DNA of 12,032 nucleotides from Bacillota bacterium (GTDB lineage: Bacteria > Bacillota > Clostridia > Oscillospirales > Acutalibacteraceae), in the NCBI GenBank assembly GCA_023397245.1, contig JAEWUH010000196.1:1-12032 (forward strand), written 5' to 3'. This document shows, piece after piece, positions 6,412-11,498 of the stretch. Both the position numbers and the translations under genes were made by a program. The notes beneath the pieces are model-generated. The model was not told the origin of the DNA, did not search any database, and saw only the letters and a program-made list of their open reading frames with translations. Each line of letters begins with the position of its first letter. Within the stretch, counting starts at the first letter, position 1.

Positions 6412-7428
6412 ATGTATTATTCTCCGTACAATTCCAACCGGTATTACGACCCCGCGTCATTCCAGATGATGCAGGAGGAGAAGCGCGGCTTGAAAAGAAC
6501 CTCGAACTGGCTGTGCTGGACGCTGCTTGTTGCAATGCTGCTGATGACCGGCCTGATGATTGCGTGCAAATATTATTTATCCGCGATCGGTTATACGCCG
6601 GTTGATTCGCAGTCTGATTTTGCCGGTTTTACCCCCGAGCTCTATTATCTTGCGATGAATGTTGCCTATGTAATGGGGCTTGCGGTTCCCGCGCTGATCT
6701 ATTTTATGGTGCGGCGCATTTCGCTCGGCGAGGCGCTCCCCTTTGAACGGGCAGGTGCCGTTAAAACGGCGGCGTGTGTGTTTTTCGGCGCGGCGGTGTG
6801 TATGCTTGCCAATATTCCGGCGAACTTTGTGGTTGAAATCCAGGATTTTTTCGGCTTTCAAAATAATCTGGATATGCCCCTTACCGATGATCTTCCGGTT
6901 CTGATCCTGTACGGAATCACGGTGGCCGTTATCCCGCCGATTGTGGAGGAGCTGCTGTTCCGCGGCATGGTTCTGCACGGCCTGCGCAAGTACGGCGACG
7001 GCTTTGCGGTCGTGGTGTCCGCTATTCTGTTCGGCTTGTATCACGGAAATTTCGTTCAGATCGTGTTCGCTTTTTTTGCCGGACTGGTTATGGCGCTGGT
7101 CGTTGTGAAAACCGGCTCGCTGTGGACGTCCATTCTGATTCATTTTATAAATAATTCAATCTCGTTTGCTTTGGAAATGATAAAAAGGTTTGTGGGCGAT
7201 CAGGCGGTAAACACAGCTGATTTTATCATAATGAGCGCATTGATGGTTCTCGGTACGTTATCCCTTATTTATCTTATCGTGAAGGACCGGCACTTTTTCC
7301 AGACGGAGGGCCGCAATCCGATTTTTCCGCTCGGAGCCAGAATGCGCGCGGCTTTCGCAAACCCGGGCGGCGTTGCGGTGCTGATTTTTGCGCTGGCGAC
7401 GTCCATCCGCTCCCTTTTTGTAAGCTGA
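6412..7428 (+). CDS. CPBP-family intramembrane glutamic protease
   Basis: Membrane protein of the CAAX protease and bacteriocin-processing (CPBP, PF02517) family. The three family motifs are all visible. EELLFRG is at 179-185 (catalytic Glu pair and Arg), FGLYH is at 207-211 (FxxxH), and HFINN is at 244-248 (HxxxN type). Hydrophobic segments occur at about 33-52, 78-100, 115-140, 162-178, 197-210, 213-232, 236-256 and 270-290, with a further one at the C-terminus. The N-terminal 30 residues are polar and rich in Tyr and Asn. The substrate cannot be told from sequence; such proteins range from CAAX-like processing to bacteriocin self-immunity. GGAGA lies 7 nt or so before the ATG. The stop codon abuts the tadA ATG, so the two genes form one unit. 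Confidence 0.9.
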   Translation: MYYSPYNSNRYYDPASFQMMQEEKRGLKRTSNWLCWTLLVAMLLMTGLMIACKYYLSAIGYTPVDSQSDFAGFTPELYYLAMNVAYVMGLAVPALIYFMVRRISLGEALPFERAGAVKTAACVFFGAAVCMLANIPANFVVEIQDFFGFQNNLDMPLTDDLPVLILYGITVAVIPPIVEELLFRGMVLHGLRKYGDGFAVVVSAILFGLYHGNFVQIVFAFFAGLVMALVVVKTGSLWTSILIHFINNSISFALEMIKRFVGDQAVNTADFIIMSALMVLGTLSLIYLIVKDRHFFQTEGRNPIFPLGARMRAAFANPGGVAVLIFALATSIRSLFVS

Positions 7429-7881
7429 ATGGACAGGGACGAATTTTTCCTGCGCGAAGCGCTAAAGCTTGCGCGCGCGGCGGCCGATGAGGGCGAAGTG
7501 CCCGTGGGCGCCGTGATCGTGAAGGACGATACCGTGATTGCATCGGGGCGCAACCGCCGTGAAACAGGCAAGAATGCCCTTTGCCACGCGGAGCTGGAAG
7601 CGATCGATCAGGCCTGCAAAACGCTGGGCGGCTGGCGGCTGTGGCAGTGCGAGCTTTTTGTCACTCTGGAGCCGTGCCCCATGTGCGCCGGCGCGATCAT
7701 CAACGCCCGCATCCCGCGCGTTGTGTTCGGTGCAAGAGATAAAAAAGCGGGCTCCTGCGGTTCGGTGGTCAATCTGTTTGAGCTGCCGTATAACCACAAA
7801 CCGGAGCTGGTCAGCGGCGTGCTGGAGGATGAATGTGCGCAGCTGCTCACCGACTTTTTTAAAAAACTGAGAGAAAAATAA
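7429..7881 (+). CDS. tadA: tRNA-specific adenosine deaminase
   Basis: Deaminates A34 to inosine in the anticodon of tRNA-Arg(ACG), which allows reading of CGU, CGC and CGA. The 150 residues have the normal length and the zinc-dependent cytidine-deaminase fold signatures: HAELEAI with His53 (zinc) and Glu55 (proton shuttle), and EPCPMCAGAI with Cys83 and Cys86 (zinc). FGARDKKAGSCGSVVNL near 105-121 is also typical of TadA. The ATG follows the CPBP stop codon directly (TGAATG) and no good ribosome binding site precedes it, so translation is probably coupled to the upstream gene. A terminator follows immediately. A guanine deaminase is the main alternative, but the length and the C-terminal sequence favour TadA. 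Confidence 0.95.
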   Translation: MDRDEFFLREALKLARAAADEGEVPVGAVIVKDDTVIASGRNRRETGKNALCHAELEAIDQACKTLGGWRLWQCELFVTLEPCPMCAGAIINARIPRVVFGARDKKAGSCGSVVNLFELPYNHKPELVSGVLEDECAQLLTDFFKKLREK

Positions 7882-7910
7882 ATTCCGGGCATTGCCCCGG
7901 AATTCTTTTT
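7881..7910 (+). terminator. tadA terminator
   Basis: AATTCCGGG (7881-7889) pairs perfectly with CCCGGAATT (7896-7904) around CATTGC, followed by CTTTTT. The left arm starts on the last base of the tadA stop codon. Confidence 0.88.
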
Positions 7911-7930
7911 CTATGGCAGGAGTGTTTTTA

Positions 7931-8296
7931 ATGAATCTGAAAGTGTTGGATGCCGATTTATCCGTGTGCAAAATCAGCTTTCCGGAGGAAATCCCTTTCG
8001 GGGATCCATATGTATTTGTGGGAAAGACCGACGAAGAGCTGTCGCTGGTCTGCGGCACGCAGTCCGTACCCAAAACCTGCACCGTCCGCGAAGACGGCTG
8101 GAAGGCTTTTCGCGTAGTCGGCAGTATGGAATTTTCCCTCGTCGGAATCCTTTCTAAAATAACGTCGGTGCTGGCGGAAAACCAAATCAGCGTATTTGCG
8201 GTATCCACCTTTAACACCGACTATATCCTTGTAAAGGCGGAGCAGCTTGACCGCACTGTTCAGGCGCTGGAAAGCAGCGGCTATCGGTTTATCTGA
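7931..8296 (+). CDS. Small ACT-domain protein
   Basis: A 121-residue protein whose C-terminal half resembles the ACT_7/CASTOR type of ACT domain, a fold that usually binds amino acids or similar small ligands. The visible block is SLVGILSKITSVLAEN followed by ISVFAVSTFNTDYILV (about residues 67-99), which is the helix plus strand that forms the ligand face. The N-terminal half (FPEEIPF to VPKTCTVRE) matches the partner half of such short stand-alone proteins. Start 7931 is chosen because AGGAG (7918-7922) is 8 nt upstream; an in-frame ATG at 7892 would lie inside the tadA terminator. There is little room for a promoter of its own, so expression may come from readthrough past that terminator. 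The ligand is unknown. Confidence 0.85.
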   Translation: MNLKVLDADLSVCKISFPEEIPFGDPYVFVGKTDEELSLVCGTQSVPKTCTVREDGWKAFRVVGSMEFSLVGILSKITSVLAENQISVFAVSTFNTDYILVKAEQLDRTVQALESSGYRFI

Positions 8297-8365
8297 CTTT
8301 CGTATTTGTGCTCAACGTGAAAGCTTTTTTGAACATCCGGAACAGCCCAAAATTATATATATAAT

Positions 8366-8446
8366 AAAAAAGCCATTGACTCTTAATCGAATCAATGGTA
8401 TAGTTAAGTTTGAAATATATGTATCACATTATATCAATATTTTTAC
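8366..8446 (-). ncRNA. Candidate small RNA (about 80 nt)
   Basis: A complete minimal transcription unit is visible on the minus strand: a promoter (8481-8453), a predicted start near 8446, and a Rho-independent terminator formed by CCATTGA (8398-8392) and TCAATGG (8379-8373) followed by CTTTTTTATT. The predicted product contains no plausible reading frame. It would run across the plus-strand promoter of the next gene. This is inferred only from the signals; no known RNA family is recognised. Confidence 0.4.
8376..8404 (+). promoter_or_regulatory. Promoter of the DUF6323/DUF6179-like pair, with a dyad
   Basis: TTGACT (8376-8381), a 17-nt spacer and TATAGT (8399-8404) form a good sigma-A promoter. 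CCATTGA (8373-8379) and TCAATGG (8392-8398) form a dyad that covers the -35 and ends at the -10. The leader after the predicted start near 8411 holds a 9-bp inverted repeat, ATATATGTA (8415-8423) with TACATATAT (8444-8452). Confidence 0.6.
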
Positions 8447-8452
8447 ATATAT

Positions 8453-8481
8453 ACCATAACACAAAACGAACCGTTTGTCAA
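8453..8481 (-). promoter_or_regulatory. Minus-strand promoter of the candidate small RNA
   Basis: On the minus strand TTGACA (8481-8476), a 17-nt spacer and TATGGT (8458-8453). The -35 is perfect and the -10 matches four of six positions, including the key A2. No protein gene follows on this strand. Confidence 0.5.
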
Positions 8482-8512
8482 GGGGAAAGATAAAAATTTT
8501 TCAGCAAGGAAG

Positions 8513-9076
8513 ATGATTGCTTTGATTGACGCACAGTTGACCGTGTTTTCCCTCAATACACTCTCCGAGCAAAAAACGGAAACCGAAATCATTGCCCTGA
8601 ATCAAAAGACCGAACAGTACGGTCTTACCCTTACGCCGCAGGACGCGAAAGCCCTGATTCGGACGCGGAGCGAGGAGCTCAGCGCAAACGGGCGGGTGGA
8701 AGTCGGCAGTGAAACCATCACCAAAATCATGGAAGCGTTCTGTGACTCTTCTTTCATTGACCAGCGCAATTACGTTGAAACCATGCAGGAACTGCTCCGG
8801 ATTTTTTATTACGCGAAGAATGATACGCAGGACCGCATCTCGGACAGCGAATTGATCGCCTATATGAAGGACAGCTTTGAAAACCGCTGCATGGGCTCGC
8901 TGGAGCTTTTAAGGGGCCGGGAACTGGAAAAGCTCGCTGAACGGCTTGGCTGCAGGGGAGAAAACAGTTACGGCGGCCGCGGGCATGCAAACCGGCATGA
9001 CGGGGACTGTGAAGACGGCGAAAGCGAAGAAGAGACCTGGTACACTTACGAAAGGGATGACTGGTATGACCAATGA
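8513..9076 (+). CDS. Uncharacterised conserved protein, DUF6323-like
   Basis: A protein of 187 residues with no known function. From memory it resembles clostridial DUF6323 proteins: LTPQDAKALIRTRSEEL (about 36-52), GRVEVGSETITKIMEAFCDS (about 57-76), NYVETMQELLRIFYYAKN (about 84-101) and RCMGSLELLRG (about 126-136). It looks soluble and mostly helical. After about residue 143 comes an unusual tail rich in Gly, His, Asp and Glu (GGRGHANRHDGDCEDG to YDQ) that appears disordered and overlaps the next gene by 11 nt. The start is uncertain: AAGGAAG touches the ATG at 8513, while TTG at 8522 would have proper spacing. It is paired with the following gene, and the overlap implies coupled translation. 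Confidence 0.75.
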   Translation: MIALIDAQLTVFSLNTLSEQKTETEIIALNQKTEQYGLTLTPQDAKALIRTRSEELSANGRVEVGSETITKIMEAFCDSSFIDQRNYVETMQELLRIFYYAKNDTQDRISDSELIAYMKDSFENRCMGSLELLRGRELEKLAERLGCRGENSYGGRGHANRHDGDCEDGESEEETWYTYERDDWYDQ

Positions 9077-9785
9077 AACGCTTGCCGCGCATTTGAGCGC
9101 CGAGGAAACCGCATCCCTGCAGGCGCGCCTGATGGACATTTTAAGCGAAGAGATTTTATATTACACGCACGGCCAGAGTAATTCGGTGTCCGTGGAAACC
9201 GCGCAGAGCCTGTTGGAGTCGATGCTTTACTGCATCACCGCGTATCTGAATACCCTGCCCGACCCCCACGCCGCGCTCCGAACGCAGGAAATCCATGAAA
9301 TATATCTGGGGGGACTCGGTTTGATCTCACGGTATGTTGAAAAGGCCAAAAAGCTGTATGCTGTGGCAAAGGCTACCCGTGTTCCCACGGATTTGATTGC
9401 CTACAACAATACACTGGATTTCGCCATCGGTAAAATTCTTGAATGCTATGATCCCCGGTTCGGGGCGCAGAACACCACGCCGCTCAGCACATCGCCGATG
9501 CTTGATTATCCGCTTTCCAAGGATGACATGAGCGTTACGGGAATCCTTTACATCATCAACTACCTGGATCAGCTGATTCTGGAAAACAAGTTCTGTGCCC
9601 AATACAGCAAAAATCATATCCGCGCGCTGCTTTTCGCTCATGGGGCCAAGCACGGCCTCGATTACCGGGAAATGCTGATCAATATTCCGGAAGTGATTCT
9701 GGAATACGAAAGAAAACATAAAAAACAGGCGGGTCAAAAACCCGCCTGTCAGACTGAAGACAATATCGTGCAACCGAAAAATTAG
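9066..9785 (+). CDS. Uncharacterised conserved protein, DUF6179-like
   Basis: A 239-residue protein of unknown function; the sequence resembles what I recall of DUF6179. Blocks that look conserved are YYTHGQSNSVSVETAQSLL (about 31-49), AYNNTLDFAIGKIL (about 117-130), LDYPL and GILYIINYLDQLILENKFC (about 160-185), and REMLINIPEVILEYE near the end. It is predicted to be soluble and helical. Start 9066 is chosen because AAAGGG lies 9-10 nt upstream and the start overlaps the previous gene; an in-frame ATG at 8946 would add 40 low-complexity Thr/Lys/Gly residues that overlay the upstream coding sequence. The 3' end carries the rubrerythrin terminator hairpin inside its codons (KQAGQKPACQ), and its stop overlaps the rubrerythrin stop on the other strand. 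Confidence 0.8.
   Translation: MTNETLAAHLSAEETASLQARLMDILSEEILYYTHGQSNSVSVETAQSLLESMLYCITAYLNTLPDPHAALRTQEIHEIYLGGLGLISRYVEKAKKLYAVAKATRVPTDLIAYNNTLDFAIGKILECYDPRFGAQNTTPLSTSPMLDYPLSKDDMSVTGILYIINYLDQLILENKFCAQYSKNHIRALLFAHGAKHGLDYREMLINIPEVILEYERKHKKQAGQKPACQTEDNIVQPKN
9719..9749 (-). terminator. Rubrerythrin terminator, inside the DUF6179-like gene
   Basis: ACAGGCGGGT and ACCCGCCTGT form a perfect 10-bp stem (9740-9749 with 9725-9734) around a 5-nt loop. On the minus strand it is followed by TTTTTATGTTTTC, so it terminates the leftward rubrerythrin transcript about 30 nt past its stop. It lies wholly within plus-strand codons. Confidence 0.85.
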
Positions 9786-10321
9786 TAATTCTGTGCCTTG
9801 CGCTCAAAATAGGACTGCGGGTGCTTGCACGCCGGGCACTGTGCCGGGGCATCCTTGCCGATGTGGATATATCCGCAGTTACGGCAGACCCAGATGGTTT
9901 CTTCGTTTGCCTTGAATACCAGATCCTCTTTCAGGTTCTGAATCAGCTTGCGGTAGCGCTCCTCATGGCTTCTCTCCACTTCGGCAATCATCCGCATGGT
10001 CGCCGCGATATCCTTAAAGCCCTCCTGTGCGGCGACTTCCGCAAAGCTCTTGTACATATCGGTCCACTCGTAATGTTCGCCCGCTGCGGCGTCCTCAAGG
10101 TTCGCGTTTGTTGCGGGGACATCTCCGCCCTTCAGATATTTAAACCACAGCTTGGCGTGTTCCTTTTCATTGTTGGCGGTTTCTTCAAATATCCACGCAA
10201 TCTGTTCGTAGCCTTCTTTTTTTGCCTGCGACGCGTAGAAGGTGTATTTGTTTCTCGCCTGTGATTCCCCCGCGAATGCGGCCATTAAATTTGCTTCGGT
10301 CCGGCTCCCTTTGAATTCCAT
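9782..10321 (-). CDS. Rubrerythrin
   Basis: Non-haem iron protein that reduces hydrogen peroxide in anaerobes, with electrons coming through a rubredoxin-type centre. The N-terminal four-helix ferritin-like domain shows the diiron ligand motifs: GES (Glu19), EKEH (Glu52 and His55), FAEVAAQEG (about 94-101) and EVERSHEERY (114-123). The C-terminal rubredoxin-like domain has Cys146-x2-Cys149 and Cys162-x2-Cys165 (WVCRNCGYIH and CPACKHP), which bind one iron. The 179 residues match the family. ATG 10321 is chosen because AGGAGG (10330-10335) is 8 nt upstream; the in-frame TTG at 10327 is too close to it. It is a single-gene unit, convergent with the DUF6179-like gene. Confidence 0.96.
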   Translation of the reverse strand: MEFKGSRTEANLMAAFAGESQARNKYTFYASQAKKEGYEQIAWIFEETANNEKEHAKLWFKYLKGGDVPATNANLEDAAAGEHYEWTDMYKSFAEVAAQEGFKDIAATMRMIAEVERSHEERYRKLIQNLKEDLVFKANEETIWVCRNCGYIHIGKDAPAQCPACKHPQSYFERKAQNY

Positions 10322-10353
10322 AATCAAGTCCTCCTTAATTCATAAAATTTCCT

Positions 10354-10367
10354 TATCCGTTAGGATA
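10354..10367 (-). promoter_or_regulatory. Small dyad in the rubrerythrin leader
   Basis: TATCC and GGATA flank a 4-nt centre just downstream of the predicted start of transcription (near 10376). It could be an operator half-site pair or a short 5' hairpin. It does not match the PerR box well. Confidence 0.25.
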
Positions 10368-10382
10368 CCTTTTATTGGAAAT

Positions 10383-10411
10383 ATTATACACCATAGAAAC
10401 CGGCCGTGCAA
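10383..10411 (-). promoter_or_regulatory. Rubrerythrin promoter
   Basis: On the minus strand TTGCAC (10411-10406), a 17-nt spacer and TATAAT (10388-10383). Good sigma-A promoter, start near 10376, leader of about 55 nt. Confidence 0.72.
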
Positions 10412-10510
10412 GATACCGAAAAGCCTAATTGGGAATTTAACATAGACCGGCATATTACACAAGAATTGCCACAATCATGCACGTTATACGGCTTGTCCGA
10501 TAATACTGCC

Positions 10511-10540
10511 AAATAAACCCGGACGCAGAAATCCGGATTT
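10511..10540 (-). terminator. Weak terminator after the 10539-10829 gene
   Basis: On the minus strand AAATCCGG (10540-10533, starting within the stop codon) pairs with CCGGGTTT (10522-10515) over 8 bp including a G-T pair, followed by ATTTGG. The T-tract is short. Confidence 0.5.
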
Positions 10541-10829
10541 ACACGCCGTTAAAAACGATTGCGGTGATATGCTTCCTTGCAATCACGATGCACTGGCCCG
10601 GCGCGCGGATATGCGGGTTCCGGCATGCACGGCTCGGGACGCAAGGCCTTGCAAGCCGGATGATGCCGTCCCGGATTTCAACCAGTATCCCGGTAAAGCC
10701 GCAGCATCCGTTTTCAACGAATACGGTGACGGCCTTTCCGAGCAGGTTCTCCGGGATACCGGCAGCAGGGCAGGAGCGGTTGCCGGATACAAGTTCGTTC
10801 AGTGATCCGTAGTCTTTTATATAAATCAA
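10539..10829 (-). CDS. Small Cys-rich protein, possible spore-layer protein (paralogue A)
   Basis: A 96-residue protein with no name I can give. Its core LGKAVTVFVENG-CCGFTGILVEI (30-52) and its C-terminus QCIVIARKHITAIVFNGV (79-96) match the neighbouring divergent gene in order and spacing. The pattern of a short strand, a glycine turn, a strand and a C-terminal strand suggests a small beta-barrel, loosely like the DUF2642-type proteins of Bacillus spore coats; this is inference. There are six cysteines. The start codon is TTG at 10829, with AGGAG (10840-10844) 10 nt upstream; the nearby ATG at 10838 is out of frame and closes off from the conserved core. Upstream lies a sigma-K-like promoter. 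Confidence 0.72.
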   Translation of the reverse strand: MIYIKDYGSLNELVSGNRSCPAAGIPENLLGKAVTVFVENGCCGFTGILVEIRDGIIRLARPCVPSRACRNPHIRAPGQCIVIARKHITAIVFNGV

Positions 10830-10860
10830 GCGGATTCATCTCCTGGAGCGCTTTCTGCTC

Positions 10861-10887
10861 CATAATATGCGTAAAAAATCATCCTGT
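10861..10887 (-). promoter_or_regulatory. Candidate sigma-K promoter for paralogue A
   Basis: On the minus strand AC (10887-10886), 16 nt, then CATATTATG (10869-10861). The sigma-K pattern is AC-N16/17-CATAnnnTA; only the last base differs. An inverted repeat, GGAGC/GCTCC (10845-10861), covers the predicted start site. Confidence 0.4.
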
Positions 10888-10922
10888 ATCAATTAAATGT
10901 GTTTTACTGGCTTTTGTACATT

Positions 10923-10950
10923 AACGAAAAGAATTAATTTCCATATTATA
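10923..10950 (+). promoter_or_regulatory. Candidate sigma-K promoter for paralogue B
   Basis: AAC (10923-10925), 16 nt, then CATATTATA (10942-10950), a full match to the sigma-K form mAC-N16-CATAnnnTA. Start would be near 10958, leaving about 90 nt before the ATG. The region is AT-rich, so chance matches are possible. Confidence 0.45.
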
Positions 10951-11048
10951 GTATCAGGCATGCAATAACCGTTCTTATGAACCCTGATTCTTCTTACATC
11001 CTTATGAAATGCATTGTCTGCTTAAATTATGGAAAGGGGTTACTTAAA

Positions 11049-11381
11049 ATGTCGTTAAGTAATAGCAGTAATAACAATAACAGCGATTTGGTTCGCATCT
11101 TTGCCGCCAATCTCGGCAGAATGGTCACAATTTTTACAAAAAGCGGGGGCTGCACAGGCTGCGGTTTTACGGGACTTCTTGTTAGGGTGGACTGCGATTT
11201 TGTCAAACTGACCACGAGGCTTCCCTGCCCGCCGTCCCATCCGTTCGGACCTTTTAACCATTGCTGCGAAAGAGACAGGGACAGGGACAGAGACAGGCAC
11301 CATTGCAGAGAAGACGAATTCGGAACTTCCTGCATCATTCCAATCGATGCAATCGTATCTTTCTGCTTTAATGAAATCTGA
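11049..11381 (+). CDS. Small Cys-rich protein with Arg-Asp repeat (paralogue B)
   Basis: A 110-residue protein related to the divergent gene on its left. After a Ser/Asn-rich start (SNSSNNNNSD) comes the shared core LGRMVTIFTKSGG-CTGCGFTGLLVRV (22-47), then a Pro/Cys-rich stretch (CPPSHPFGPFNHCC), an Arg-Asp repeat (ERDRDRDRDRHH, 74-85), and the shared C-terminal strand SCIIPIDAIVSFCFNEI (94-110). It has nine cysteines. Cysteine richness, low-complexity insert and the sigma-K-like promoter suggest a spore coat or exosporium component, but this is inference. GGAAAGGGG (11031-11039) supports ATG 11049; an in-frame ATG at 10977 has no such signal. The repeat uses only AGA and AGG arginine codons. 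Confidence 0.82.
   Translation: MSLSNSSNNNNSDLVRIFAANLGRMVTIFTKSGGCTGCGFTGLLVRVDCDFVKLTTRLPCPPSHPFGPFNHCCERDRDRDRDRHHCREDEFGTSCIIPIDAIVSFCFNEI
11271..11300 (+). repeat. Hexanucleotide tandem repeat coding Arg-Asp
   Basis: Five 6-nt units (AGAGAC, AGGGAC, AGGGAC, AGAGAC, AGGCAC) in frame within the paralogue B gene, coding four Arg-Asp pairs and one Arg-His. Such tracts can change length by slippage. Confidence 0.85.
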
Positions 11382-11388
11382 TAACCGG

Positions 11389-11430
11389 AGCGGCAGGCGG
11401 CGGATGAAAATCTGCCGCTGCTTTAATGCT
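11389..11430 (+). terminator. Terminator after paralogue B
   Basis: GCGGCGGAT (11397-11405) pairs with ATCTGCCGC (11410-11418) around a GAAA tetraloop; an alternative stem, AGCGGCAG/CTGCCGCT (11389-11396 with 11412-11419), competes. Followed by TGCTTTAATGCTTT, a modest T-tract. Confidence 0.55.
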
Positions 11431-11435
11431 TTCCA

Positions 11436-11464
11436 TTGAAAATAATTCTGGGAAAATATATAAT
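11436..11464 (+). promoter_or_regulatory. Promoter of the PhzF-family gene
   Basis: TTGAAA (11436-11441), a 17-nt spacer and TATAAT (11459-11464). Strong sigma-A promoter; start near 11471, leader of about 28 nt. Confidence 0.75.
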
Positions 11465-11498
11465 AAAACAAATTAGCGTACAGAAAGAAGGAAAAATC

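Noticed and set aside
7892..7930. N-terminal extension of the ACT-domain protein to an in-frame ATG at 7892
   Set aside because: That start lies within the tadA terminator hairpin and has no ribosome binding site, whereas 7931 has AGGAG at the right distance.
10354..10411. PerR-type peroxide operator at the rubrerythrin promoter
   Set aside because: Only one half resembles the TTATAAT half-site, and the second half is missing.
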